Below are positions 13,436-22,324 of a stretch of DNA of 25,610 nt, one piece after another. Numbering within the stretch: the first letter of the stretch is position 1; every line of letters starts with the position of its first letter. The stretch comes from JAGXQV01 sp964505475 (lineage in GTDB: Bacteria; Pseudomonadota; Gammaproteobacteria; Burkholderiales; Sulfuricellaceae): assembly GCA_964505475.1 (NCBI GenBank), contig CAZDIJ010000041.1, positions 1 to 25,610 of the forward strand. The letters run 5' to 3'. The notes below the pieces were generated by a model that was not told the DNA's origin, searched no databases, and saw only the letters and a list, made by a program, of their open reading frames with translations. Position numbers and translations under genes: made by a program.

Positions 13436-13787
13436 ATACCGTCCCGCCGCCCGTATCGACGATGCGGCGGCGGACGAAATGCACGCACTGGGGGTGAGCG
13501 CCGAGCAGATCGAGGCGCTCACCGACGGTGATGAGGAAGACCCTGACGACGGTTTTTTCAAGGTCTGGCCGGAAAACTGGCTGACCGTGCAGGTATGGAT
13601 GCGCTGCGCCGATAGCTGGGACATCGTTTCCGGTCTCGGCGGCGTCTATTACCAAGGTCTGAAATCTGCGCGTATCGAAACTGTGTTGCGACTGATGCAA
13701 ATCCCGGAATCCGACCAGATGGAAATTTTCGATAACCTGATCACGATGGCGGCAGCGGCCAGAGAGGTTTTGAATGGGCGCGAATGA
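13407..13787 (+). CDS. Tail assembly chaperone extension (lambda T-like), made by -1 frameshift
   Basis: After the slip, reading continues as LAGAARHWAAYRPAARIDDAA and on to LNGRE, adding 126 residues to the short form for a 247-residue fusion. The frame is open through the whole join. The extension is helical and acidic (DGDEEDPDDGFFKVWPENW) and should bind the tube protein or recruit it to the chaperone-coated tape measure. An internal ATG at 13479 could be called as a separate gene, but it has no good ribosome site and would lose the first 24 residues after the slip. The end overlaps the tape measure start by 14 bases. Confidence 0.85.
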   Translation, partial: LAGAARHWAAYRPAARIDDAAADEMHALGVSAEQIEALTDGDEEDPDDGFFKVWPENWLTVQVWMRCADSWDIVSGLGGVYYQGLKSARIETVLRLMQIPESDQMEIFDNLITMAAAAREVLNGRE

Positions 13788-16700
13788 CATTACCCTGGGG
13801 ATCAAGCTCACTGCCGACGGCAAGGGGCTGGTCGGCGAGGTGAAGCTGTCGCGCGGCGAACTGGACAAACTCGGCCAGTCCACGCGCAACTACAGCTCGG
13901 AAGCCGCCAAGCTCAATCAGCAGAACAAGAGCCTGGCGGCGTCGTTCCGGGGAATTGCGGTGGCCGGCGCCGGCTTGATCGGTCTGAACATCGGCGCCGG
14001 CATGGTGCGCGACCTGGTGCGCGCCGCCGATGTCGCCACCAACATCCAATCGCGCCTGAAGCTGGTGAGCGACACCCAGGCCGTGCTCAACGCCAACATG
14101 GAGGCCACGTTCGGCATTGCCCAGCGCACGCGCCAGGCGTGGGATTTGACCGCCGACACCTATGGACGCCTGGCGCGATCCGCCGCCGATCTGGATTTGT
14201 CTCAGCGGCAGTTGGCGTCCATCACGGAAACCATCAATCAGGCCGTGCTGGTCTCCGGCGGCACCACTGAATCGTCCCGCGCCGCCCTGGTGCAACTCGG
14301 CCAAGGGCTGGCCAGCGGCACCCTGCGCGGCGAGGAACTCAATAGCGTCATGGAGCAAACACCGCGCTTGGCTCAGGCGCTGGCGGATGGCCTGGGGGTC
14401 GGCATCGGCGAACTGCGTGCCATGGGCGAGGCGGGTGAAATCACCGGGCAGCAGATCGTTTCTGCGCTGCAAAAATCCGCCGGAGCGGTTGCTGCCGATT
14501 TTGCCAATATGGCGCCCACAGTGAGCGGCGCATGGCAACAGATGAGCAACGAGGTGGTGCGTTATATCGGCGCCGCTGATTCTGCTAGTGGCAGCAGCCG
14601 CGCACTGGCCGAGTCCATCCAGTACGTGGCTGGGCATTTGGACGCATTTTTAGCTGTTGCGGCAGTTACTGCCTCCGTCGGGCTGGGGGCGCTGGTCGGC
14701 AAACAGGCGCAGGTCGTAGCCGGCGCCATCGCCGTGGCGGCGGCGGCACGCGAAAAAGCAGCGGCGACGGCGGCTGATACGGCGGCGGTTATCGCCAACC
14801 TGAACGCCACGCAGGCTGCCATTGTTACCGCACGTGCAGACGCCACAGCGAAACTGGCCGCAGCCCATGCATCTGCCACCTCTGCCCAGGCACAAATCGC
14901 CGCCGCACGAGCCGCTGGCGCCCATTCGTTTGCCATCGCCACGCTGGCGCAGGGTGAGCAGGCGCTGGCTGGTGCCATGCGCGCCCGCAGTGCGGCAATG
15001 GCTGAGCTGGCAGTGCTCGGCCAGCAGCAGGCACGGGTGTCCTCCGCCATCACTGCCGCCACGTCGGCTCAAACCGCCGCGCAGGTCGCATCCTCCGGCG
15101 CCATGGTGGCCGCGCGGGGTGTGTTGGCAACTCTTGGCGGGCCTGTGGGACTGGTTACCACCGCGCTGCTGGCCGGTGCGTCCGCGTGGGCTTTTTTCGG
15201 CAATAGCGCCGAAGATGCCGCGCAGAAATCAGCGGACGCCGTGCAGAAGTTCATGGCCGACGCAGAATCGCGTGGTCTGGTGGTGATCGACGAGCTACGC
15301 CGCCGCGCTGCCGACACCAAGCAGGTGCTGGAATCCGAGCTCAAATCCAGCTACATCACCGACGTGCGCGGAAATACGGTATATGCCGGCAACGCCGAAC
15401 GAATCGCGCAGGCAACCCGCGATTTCGAGGCCGCCAACAGCGCGCTGGCCAAGCTGGAGGAGCGCGAGGGTAACCTGGCCAAGCGCATGGGTAAAATCGG
15501 TGATGACTGGAGCAAATTGCACCTGACGGCGGCGCAGCAAAAAATGCAGGCGATCGCCGACCTCGACCGCGAATACGCCAAGCAGGTCGGGCAAAACGTC
15601 GGCAGCATGGAAGCCCAGCTCAAGCTGTACCAGGATTACCTGTCGAAGCGCGCCGTGATCCTGGCCAAGGTAGTAAAAGCCCCTGGCGTCGCCAGCGAAA
15701 TCAAGCACGCCGAGGACTTCATCCAGCGCCTCAAGCTGCAAGATGCTCAGCTCGGCCTCGACGAAGCGCAGAAAAAGGCGGTCGAGGCTGCCACCATTTC
15801 CCTGACGGTGAAGTCCAGTGCGCTGCGCATGGAGATCATGCAGGCCGCCGGCGCTTTTGCTGCCCGCTACGCCGCGCAACAGTCCGCCATCGAGGCGGAG
15901 AAGAAAAATGCCGCGGCCATCGACGCGCTCATTAAAAAATACGATGAGCAAGAAATGGCTAAATCCGACGCGATCCAGTTGACCAATGAATATGCGCTCT
16001 CGCTCCAGGCCGGAAACGATCAGCGCGACCTGGAAATCAGCCTGATGGGGCAGAGCGAAACCGCCAGAAACATCGCCATCGGACAGTACCAGATCGAGAA
16101 AGAACTACAGGCGCAGATACTCAAGATCAAGATGGCCACCACTGACGAGGACACGCGTGCGAAGCAGATCGCCGCCGCCAGCGCCGCCGCTGGCGCCGCC
16201 AAGGAAAACCTCGCCGCATACACCCAGATCAATGATCGGATGAAGGAGTGGAACGGCCTGTGGGGTACGGTGGAAAAAACCGGCAAGGATGCGTTTGTCC
16301 ACCTGTTCAGCGATGGCAAAAGCACCGCCGAGGGCATCGGCAAGGCAATCCAGGCCAGCGTGATCGACCTGCTCTATCAGCTCACGGCGCGCAAGTGGAT
16401 CATCAATATCGGAACGTCGGTTGCGGGGTCGCTGGGAATATCTGGCGGATCAAGCGGCGGCGGCAGCCCATTCGATCTCGCCTCGAACGCCTACAGCATT
16501 TTGGGCAGCGGCAGCGGCTTCGGCTATCAAGCAGGTAGTTTCCTGGCCGGGAACGGCGCAGCGACGGCCGGTACTTTGGCGGCATCCACCTACGGCGGCG
16601 GGATGGCCTTCGGCGGCAGCCAGGCGGCCATGCTGGCGAGCCAAACAGCCGCATTCGGCACGGAGGGGGCGGCCATGACGATGGCGGCCGGAGGCATCGA

Positions 16701-19017
16701 GGCGGGCGGTATTGCCTCCAGCTTGGCCGCCATCCCCGGCTGGGGCTGGGCGCTCGGCGCCGCGCTGCTGCTCGCCGGTAGCAGTGGCCTATTCGGCGCT
16801 GGCGGCGGCCCCAAAAACGAATACTACGGCGGCGTTAGCGGATCGGCTTTTACCGGCCACGACATTCGGGACACCTCCCGCGACGGACAGATCGACGCCC
16901 TTATATCGGGAGGGGTTGCGTCCTATTCGTCACTGGCGTCTCGGTTCGGCGCCTCGCCTGCGGCGCTGAAGCTGCGGATCGGAGGAGATTCCGACCCGAA
17001 TGGGACTGCCCCGGATAGCATGGGCTATCAGATGACCATCGGCGGCGGGAGCCTACGGCAGGATATCCGCAATTGGGGGCGCGGAGAGGGCATCAATCAC
17101 GTCCCGGAAATGATTAGCCGGGCATTGTTGGTGGCGGTCCAGGCCACGGACATGGGGCCGGTCGCCAATGCCATCGTCGCCGGCCTCGACCCGCAAACCA
17201 TTACCACCGACCTGCTCAACCAGACCGCTGCCGCCCTGTCCGGCGCCGCCGATCTGTTCGGCGCCCCCAACAGCCCGCTGCAAACCGCGATCCATGCCGC
17301 TCAAGCCACGTCTGACGGCCTGGCCGTGAAATTTACCGACGTGGGGATTGCCGGATCAGTCTCCGCCGGCAGCATTCGCCAGGCGGTTGCCGCGCTTGAT
17401 CTGACCAGCGCCGCCGGTCAGCAGGCCGCGCGCGACATGCTGGCGCTGGCGGGCAGCGTTAAAACCTACGAAACCCAATTGCTCGGCATGATCGGTTTCA
17501 CCCGCGACAGCCTGGCAAGCAATCTGCTCGATGCCATCAAAAACAGCCCGAGCGCCGCCGCAGCCGGCGAAACATTTGCGCAAAACATCGTATCCGGCAT
17601 CGAGAATGCCATGCTGGGCGACCTGGCCAGCCAGGTGTCGGATATTGTTACCTCCGGGATCATCACCCCGGCCCTCAATGCGCTCCTGACTGGCCAGTCG
17701 GTTAGCGAGGCGCTGTCGCGGGCGAACATGGATGCGGTGATCCAGCAGGCCACGGCGACGGCCACGGCATTCGGGCAAATTTGGAGCGATCCCGATTTCA
17801 TCGCCGCGATGGCAAAAATCCGCGCCACTGTCAGTGGCGCCACCGCAACATCGTTGTCCGGCGCGCCTATGGGGGGCAGTGGATACCAGCAGGCCGAGAA
17901 GGATGCCGCTGATAGCGTGGCAACCGCCAAGGCCAACCTGATCGACGCCTACAAGCGTGAGCTGGACGCCCAGCAGCAACTCGCCGACCGGATGCGCGGC
18001 TACGTGGCCAGCCTGCGCAATTACCGGCAATCGTTGCTCCTCGGCGAGCTGTCGCCGCTCGGCAACCGGGACAAATACGACGAAGCCCGCCGGCAGTGGG
18101 AGGACATTTCCCGCCGCGCCGCCCTGGGCGATACCGCCGCCATCGAACAACAACAGGGCGCCGGCCAGGCATTCCTGGAGGCGAGCCGCGCCTACAATGC
18201 ATCGAGCGAGGCGTACGTCCGCGACTTCGAGGCGGTGCGAGCAGGGTTGGCGAAAACCGAATCCGTTGCCGAGAGCCAGGCGCGCATCGCCGCCGCCGCG
18301 GCAGCCACCGCGCGCAGCCAGCTCGATGCGCTGGGAGACATCAATCGCAGCGTCCTCACCATCCCGGATGCTATCCGCGCCCTGGCCCAGGCGTTGGCGC
18401 AGCAGGCTTCGTTGACCGAAAAGGACGTCGACGGAACATGGAAATCCACCGGCGGCGCCACCGCAAACACCAGTACCGGAGTCATATCGTTCAAGGACGG
18501 CACCACCGCGACGATCACCGACTCCCAAAGCTGGGTGAACCAGCAGCTCGCCGCCAACGATCCGCTGGCGGTCTACAACACCGCCATTGCCAAAGGCGTA
18601 TCGGCGAATAGCCTCGATACGATGATGGGCTGGTCTGCCGGTACCAGTAATACCTGGGCGCTGGAGAATGGCTTGGCAGCCTTCGCCGCTGGCGGTATCG
18701 CCTCGTCCGGTCTGTACCTTGCCGGCGAGCGCGGCCCGGAAATCATCGAGGGAATCGGCGCCACGCGCGTCTATCCTGCCGAGCAAACCAGCGCACTGAT
18801 GAGCCGCATCAGCAACCCGGCGGCCAACGACGCGCTGATCGGCGATATCAAGGAACTGCGCCGCCAAGTCGCTGCCGCCGACCTTGACCGCGCCCATTTG
18901 GCCGGCCTGCTGGAACGCCTGATCGACGCGGTAGACAGCGGAACGGCGCAAACCAGCGGTGATCTGCGCGATATGAAAAAACATCTGTCCCATGTCATGT
19001 CGAGGATGGCGGCATGA
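13774..19017 (+). CDS. Tail tape measure protein
   Basis: This 1747-residue protein sets tail length and probably leaves through the tube during DNA injection. The N-terminus has the tape measure domain: DLVRAADVATNIQSRLKLVSD, then TYGRLARSAADLDLS and LVSGGTTESSRAALVQLGQGLASGTLRGEELNSVMEQ. Long Ala-rich coiled-coil stretches follow (about 310-440 and 540-830). Hydrophobic segments lie near residues 448-470 and 990-1010. The C-terminus has FAAGGIASSGLYLAGERGPEIIEG (about 1636-1659), a common closing motif. From the known ratio of about 1.5 angstrom per residue, a tail near 260 nm is possible, less any folded parts. The stop overlaps the next gene as ATGA. Confidence 0.93.
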   Translation: MGANDITLGIKLTADGKGLVGEVKLSRGELDKLGQSTRNYSSEAAKLNQQNKSLAASFRGIAVAGAGLIGLNIGAGMVRDLVRAADVATNIQSRLKLVSDTQAVLNANMEATFGIAQRTRQAWDLTADTYGRLARSAADLDLSQRQLASITETINQAVLVSGGTTESSRAALVQLGQGLASGTLRGEELNSVMEQTPRLAQALADGLGVGIGELRAMGEAGEITGQQIVSALQKSAGAVAADFANMAPTVSGAWQQMSNEVVRYIGAADSASGSSRALAESIQYVAGHLDAFLAVAAVTASVGLGALVGKQAQVVAGAIAVAAAAREKAAATAADTAAVIANLNATQAAIVTARADATAKLAAAHASATSAQAQIAAARAAGAHSFAIATLAQGEQALAGAMRARSAAMAELAVLGQQQARVSSAITAATSAQTAAQVASSGAMVAARGVLATLGGPVGLVTTALLAGASAWAFFGNSAEDAAQKSADAVQKFMADAESRGLVVIDELRRRAADTKQVLESELKSSYITDVRGNTVYAGNAERIAQATRDFEAANSALAKLEEREGNLAKRMGKIGDDWSKLHLTAAQQKMQAIADLDREYAKQVGQNVGSMEAQLKLYQDYLSKRAVILAKVVKAPGVASEIKHAEDFIQRLKLQDAQLGLDEAQKKAVEAATISLTVKSSALRMEIMQAAGAFAARYAAQQSAIEAEKKNAAAIDALIKKYDEQEMAKSDAIQLTNEYALSLQAGNDQRDLEISLMGQSETARNIAIGQYQIEKELQAQILKIKMATTDEDTRAKQIAAASAAAGAAKENLAAYTQINDRMKEWNGLWGTVEKTGKDAFVHLFSDGKSTAEGIGKAIQASVIDLLYQLTARKWIINIGTSVAGSLGISGGSSGGGSPFDLASNAYSILGSGSGFGYQAGSFLAGNGAATAGTLAASTYGGGMAFGGSQAAMLASQTAAFGTEGAAMTMAAGGIEAGGIASSLAAIPGWGWALGAALLLAGSSGLFGAGGGPKNEYYGGVSGSAFTGHDIRDTSRDGQIDALISGGVASYSSLASRFGASPAALKLRIGGDSDPNGTAPDSMGYQMTIGGGSLRQDIRNWGRGEGINHVPEMISRALLVAVQATDMGPVANAIVAGLDPQTITTDLLNQTAAALSGAADLFGAPNSPLQTAIHAAQATSDGLAVKFTDVGIAGSVSAGSIRQAVAALDLTSAAGQQAARDMLALAGSVKTYETQLLGMIGFTRDSLASNLLDAIKNSPSAAAAGETFAQNIVSGIENAMLGDLASQVSDIVTSGIITPALNALLTGQSVSEALSRANMDAVIQQATATATAFGQIWSDPDFIAAMAKIRATVSGATATSLSGAPMGGSGYQQAEKDAADSVATAKANLIDAYKRELDAQQQLADRMRGYVASLRNYRQSLLLGELSPLGNRDKYDEARRQWEDISRRAALGDTAAIEQQQGAGQAFLEASRAYNASSEAYVRDFEAVRAGLAKTESVAESQARIAAAAAATARSQLDALGDINRSVLTIPDAIRALAQALAQQASLTEKDVDGTWKSTGGATANTSTGVISFKDGTTATITDSQSWVNQQLAANDPLAVYNTAIAKGVSANSLDTMMGWSAGTSNTWALENGLAAFAAGGIASSGLYLAGERGPEIIEGIGATRVYPAEQTSALMSRISNPAANDALIGDIKELRRQVAAADLDRAHLAGLLERLIDAVDSGTAQTSGDLRDMKKHLSHVMSRMAA

Positions 19018-20621
19018 GCGACTTGATCGCCCTGGTCGAAATCGACTACTACGACAAATCCACCGGCACGGTGGAAACTCTGCGCCTCTGCGACGGGCTG
19101 GCCTACCGCTGTCGCCCCACGGAAACCCCGCCCAACGCTCTCTATCACCCACTGCTGATCGATGCCGGCTGGTCGCGGGTGGATATTTTCAGCGCGCCGG
19201 GGCGCTATGGTTCCGTCACGCCGGGCGAGATCGTGGTCGACGACTCCAGCGGCGTGCTGGGCGCGGAGCTGATCGAGCATGCGTTCGACGGCCGCCGCAT
19301 CGTCCAGCGCATCGGCGCGCGCGGCGCGGCCTATCCATCCGGCTATACGACGGTAATCAACGGCACCCTGGACGGCCAGCCGGCCTTCGATTGGGGCAAG
19401 ATCACCTTCCGCCCCGCCGATCTGGTGGCAGGACTGCGCAAACCCTTGCAGTCGGCCAAATACGCCGGCAGCAACAGCGGGGCGAACGGGCTGGAGGGCG
19501 TGGACGACATCGCGGGGCGCGTGAAACCCATCGTGCTGGCGCTGGCCTCGAACATGACGCCGGTCTGCGTCAACACCGCGAAACAGATTTACCACGTCTC
19601 GCTGCCGGTTGGATCGGCGGCGGTGGTTGTCGGAGCGGTGCGAGACAACGGCGTTCCGCTCGCCGCCGGCACCGCTTATTCCACCCTGGCCGCGCTACAG
19701 GACGATACGCAAGCCCCTGCCGCCAGCTATTACAAGGTGCTATCCAATACCACGGACGGCTGCTGGTTCCGCCTGGGCAGCAACCCCATCGGCGCGCTGG
19801 CCTGCGATGCGGCCTATGGATCGAGCGCAGACCGCACACACGCACAGGTGTGGAAGCGCATCCTGCTGATGATGGGCGTCGATGCCGGCGCGATTTCCGC
19901 CGCCGACGTGGCCGCGCTCGATAGCGCGCTGCCCGGCGAGATCGAATATGCGCTGTTCGACGCGCAGGACGCCGACGCCGCGCTGACCGAGATCGCCACC
20001 AGCGCGGGCGCGGCCTGGTACGGCGATCCGCTGGGCGTGCATCGGCTGACGCAGTGGAGCGCGCCGTCCGGCACCCCGGTGGAAGCGCTCTCCAACCTGC
20101 GCACGATGGAGATGGACATCGCCGACCCGGTAGGCACCGGCGATGTGGCGCCGGCCTATCGCGTGACCACGACCTACGGGCGCAACTGGACAGTGATGCA
20201 GGAATCAGAACTGGGGGGCGACAAGACCTCGCCGGACGACCTGGTGCGCGCCCCCGGTGGCCGCGCGGGACTTGCCGCCCGTGCCTGGCTGCATGAGGAA
20301 ACCCGCACGGTCACGGCGGAGGACGCCGCCGTCAAACCCGCACATCCCAACGCCATCGAGCTGAAACTCACCAGCCTGCTGGCCGACCAGGCCGCCGCGC
20401 AGGCGTTCACCGATGCCCAATTGGCTCTCTATAAGGTGTCCCGCCACATGACCACGCTGAAACAAATGCTCTCTCCGGCGCAGATCGGGACGATCCGCGC
20501 CAATGCGGTGCTGACGGTGATCGAATCGCGCTGGGGCTACGATGCCGGGAGATTGATGCGAGTGGCCGGCGTCCAGATCGACCGGAAAACCGGCGAAACT
20601 GAATTGAGTCTGTGGGGCTGA
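19014..20621 (+). CDS. Putative distal tail/baseplate hub protein
   Basis: This 535-residue, beta-rich protein is encoded directly after the tape measure gene, where Mu-like siphophages encode the tail-tip hub. It starts MSDLIALVEIDYYDKSTGTVETLRLCDG. A segment RRIVQRIGARGAAYPSGYTTVINGTLDG follows, and it closes with RLMRVAGVQIDRKTGETELSLWG, an ending like that of hub and distal-tail proteins. I do not recognise a catalytic motif. A role in closing the tube and joining fibres is inferred from order. It is coupled to the tape measure gene by ATGA. Confidence 0.65.
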   Translation: MSDLIALVEIDYYDKSTGTVETLRLCDGLAYRCRPTETPPNALYHPLLIDAGWSRVDIFSAPGRYGSVTPGEIVVDDSSGVLGAELIEHAFDGRRIVQRIGARGAAYPSGYTTVINGTLDGQPAFDWGKITFRPADLVAGLRKPLQSAKYAGSNSGANGLEGVDDIAGRVKPIVLALASNMTPVCVNTAKQIYHVSLPVGSAAVVVGAVRDNGVPLAAGTAYSTLAALQDDTQAPAASYYKVLSNTTDGCWFRLGSNPIGALACDAAYGSSADRTHAQVWKRILLMMGVDAGAISAADVAALDSALPGEIEYALFDAQDADAALTEIATSAGAAWYGDPLGVHRLTQWSAPSGTPVEALSNLRTMEMDIADPVGTGDVAPAYRVTTTYGRNWTVMQESELGGDKTSPDDLVRAPGGRAGLAARAWLHEETRTVTAEDAAVKPAHPNAIELKLTSLLADQAAAQAFTDAQLALYKVSRHMTTLKQMLSPAQIGTIRANAVLTVIESRWGYDAGRLMRVAGVQIDRKTGETELSLWG

Positions 20622-20623
20622 CG

Positions 20624-21493
20624 ATGGCGAATCCTCTCTTCTGCTACCCCAACTGGACGCTGCCGAGCACGGTCTACACGCCGACATTCGACGCACCAGG
20701 CTGGCTGGATACCAGTTTGCTCCAGGGCGACGTTTTGTCTGAGATGGCGCGCTACCCTGGTGTGAACCCGGCCAACACCAAGCTGCTCATCGACCTCAAA
20801 ACCCCGCGCAATATCCGTGTGCTGGCCGCCCCGTTCCACAACGCCCGGCTGGGTGACGCGATGAGGATGAGTCTGTACACCGATGCCGGATTGACCGACA
20901 TGGTGCTGGATAGCGGCTGGAAAGAGTTTTTCGGGATCATCTATCCCTACGGCTCGCTGCCGGTTACCCATGTATCCGCCATCGACGGGCGCATGTCGCC
21001 CGAGCAGGCGGCAGGGGAGCGCCCATTGTGGTGGCATCTCGCACCGGAGGAGGTGATCGGGCTATACCTGTTGGTCGAGGCGAATTTCTCCGGGAACGCG
21101 GACGGGGTCGTTGATCTCGGCCAGATCGTGGCGTCTCCGGGCATATCGCCGGCCTATAATTTTTCATACGGCGTCAGGCCACCATACTACCGCGATCCGT
21201 CCACCAAGCGGCGGGCGAAGGGCGGGCCGGCGTTCGTCGATCCGCAGCGGCCATACCGCACCACGTCGATGCAATTCGATTGGTTGGATCGCAGCGAGCT
21301 GTACGGCCCGTTGTTCGAGATGGTTAAACGCTACGGCGTCAGCAAGCCGTTCCTGTTCATCTACGACCCGGCCGCGCCGGAAGAAATTTTCCAAAAGCAA
21401 TCGTTTATGGCTACCGCCGAGCGGATCAGCGACCCCGTCCACCCGCGCTACGGCACATACGGCATGACCATCGAAATCAGCGAGGCGTTTTGA
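20624..21493 (+). CDS. Tail tip protein of unknown type
   Basis: This 289-residue protein starts MANPLFCYPNWTLPSTVYTPTFDAPGW. It contains the segment TKLLIDLKTPRNIRVLAAPFHNARLGDAMRMSLYTDAGLTDMVLDSGW, consistent with a beta-sandwich. The later part (FLFIYDPAAPEEIFQKQSFMATAERISDP) is conserved-looking, but I do not recognise its family. It lies between the hub-like and fibre genes, so a tail-tip or baseplate role is likely. A GTG at 20612 is also in frame. ATG 20624 is preferred because it follows the previous stop by two bases. Confidence 0.6.
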   Translation: MANPLFCYPNWTLPSTVYTPTFDAPGWLDTSLLQGDVLSEMARYPGVNPANTKLLIDLKTPRNIRVLAAPFHNARLGDAMRMSLYTDAGLTDMVLDSGWKEFFGIIYPYGSLPVTHVSAIDGRMSPEQAAGERPLWWHLAPEEVIGLYLLVEANFSGNADGVVDLGQIVASPGISPAYNFSYGVRPPYYRDPSTKRRAKGGPAFVDPQRPYRTTSMQFDWLDRSELYGPLFEMVKRYGVSKPFLFIYDPAAPEEIFQKQSFMATAERISDPVHPRYGTYGMTIEISEAF

Positions 21494-21494
21494 T

Positions 21495-22322
21495 ATGGCT
21501 ATAACCTCTGTCATATTTACCATTAATGGGCACACCTACACGAACGACGAATCAAACCTCACGGTGCCGGAGGGATACCGGTTTATCGGTTATGGTTGGG
21601 TGCCGGCGCTAGCAAACTTGGTGGTGGATATCCTGGTCGTCGCCGGACAGGTGCTGACCAATGCCACCGCAGCAGGGGGGAGCGCCAACGCGGCATCGGC
21701 CAGCGCATCGGCTGCCGCAGCCAGCGCCGCCACCGCCGTCAATGCGCCCGGCACCAGTGCCACCAGCGCCACCGCGCTGACAGTTAGCACTGGTGCCAAA
21801 AGTCTCGTGATCCAGCCCGGTAAATCCATCCCGCCGGCCGGGAAAGTCCTCATCTCCAGGACATCCGATCCCGTCGCGTGGTGGATGTACGGCACCGTCA
21901 CGGCACATGACCCCAATACCGGCGCACTGACGGTGCAGGTATCCCGCGCCGAGGGCAGTGGCGCCGCCTCGGATTGGTCGGTTTTGGTGACTGGGATAGA
22001 GGGGCTGCAAGGTCTTCCTGGTGACCAAGGACAAAGCGGAGTCATCCCCTGGGTGCGTATCTCGGCCTCATCTACGCTGTCCACTGCGCCGGCTAAGGCG
22101 GCGGTCAATTCCTCGGCTGCCGCCATCGATCTGACGCTCGACCCCGCGTTGCCTGATTTGTCTGAAATCACCCTCAAGGACATCAAGGGGGCGTTCGGCA
22201 CCAATCGCTGCCGCCTGTATCCCGGTGCCGACCGCACCATCATGGGCGCGGCGTTTCTGGATTTGACGATTAACTATGCGGAGTACCACCTGGTGCTCGA
22301 CGGCACAGACTGGAGGATTTAA
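21495..22322 (+). CDS. Tail fibre protein with Ala/Ser/Thr repeat and short collagen-like stretch
   Basis: This 275-residue fibre-like protein is modular. A small N-terminal domain (about 1-50) probably attaches to the tail tip. An A/S/T-rich stretch (about 53-95) with ASASA and TSATSAT runs probably forms a trimeric shaft. A beta domain (about 97-170) follows. A five-triplet collagen-like run, GIEGLQGLPGDQGQSG (about 173-188), leads to a C-terminal domain ending YHLVLDGTDWRI. Such modules are typical of trimeric phage fibres. The gene starts one base after the previous stop. Confidence 0.7.
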   Translation: MAITSVIFTINGHTYTNDESNLTVPEGYRFIGYGWVPALANLVVDILVVAGQVLTNATAAGGSANAASASASAAAASAATAVNAPGTSATSATALTVSTGAKSLVIQPGKSIPPAGKVLISRTSDPVAWWMYGTVTAHDPNTGALTVQVSRAEGSGAASDWSVLVTGIEGLQGLPGDQGQSGVIPWVRISASSTLSTAPAKAAVNSSAAAIDLTLDPALPDLSEITLKDIKGAFGTNRCRLYPGADRTIMGAAFLDLTINYAEYHLVLDGTDWRI

Positions 22323-22324
22323 CG

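Noticed and set aside
11614..13488. 624-residue open frame on the minus strand
   Set aside because: It lies opposite the well-supported tail tube and chaperone genes. Long antisense frames are expected from GC-rich codon use, and its composition (His/Arg/Gly-rich) is not protein-like.
13479..13787. Separate gene starting at ATG 13479
   Set aside because: The frame is open upstream to the slippery site, the ATG lacks a good ribosome site, and the frameshift fusion explains the region better.
17356..19152. 598-residue open frame on the minus strand
   Set aside because: It is antisense to the tape measure gene and has the same GC-driven composition, with no start signal or recognised motif.
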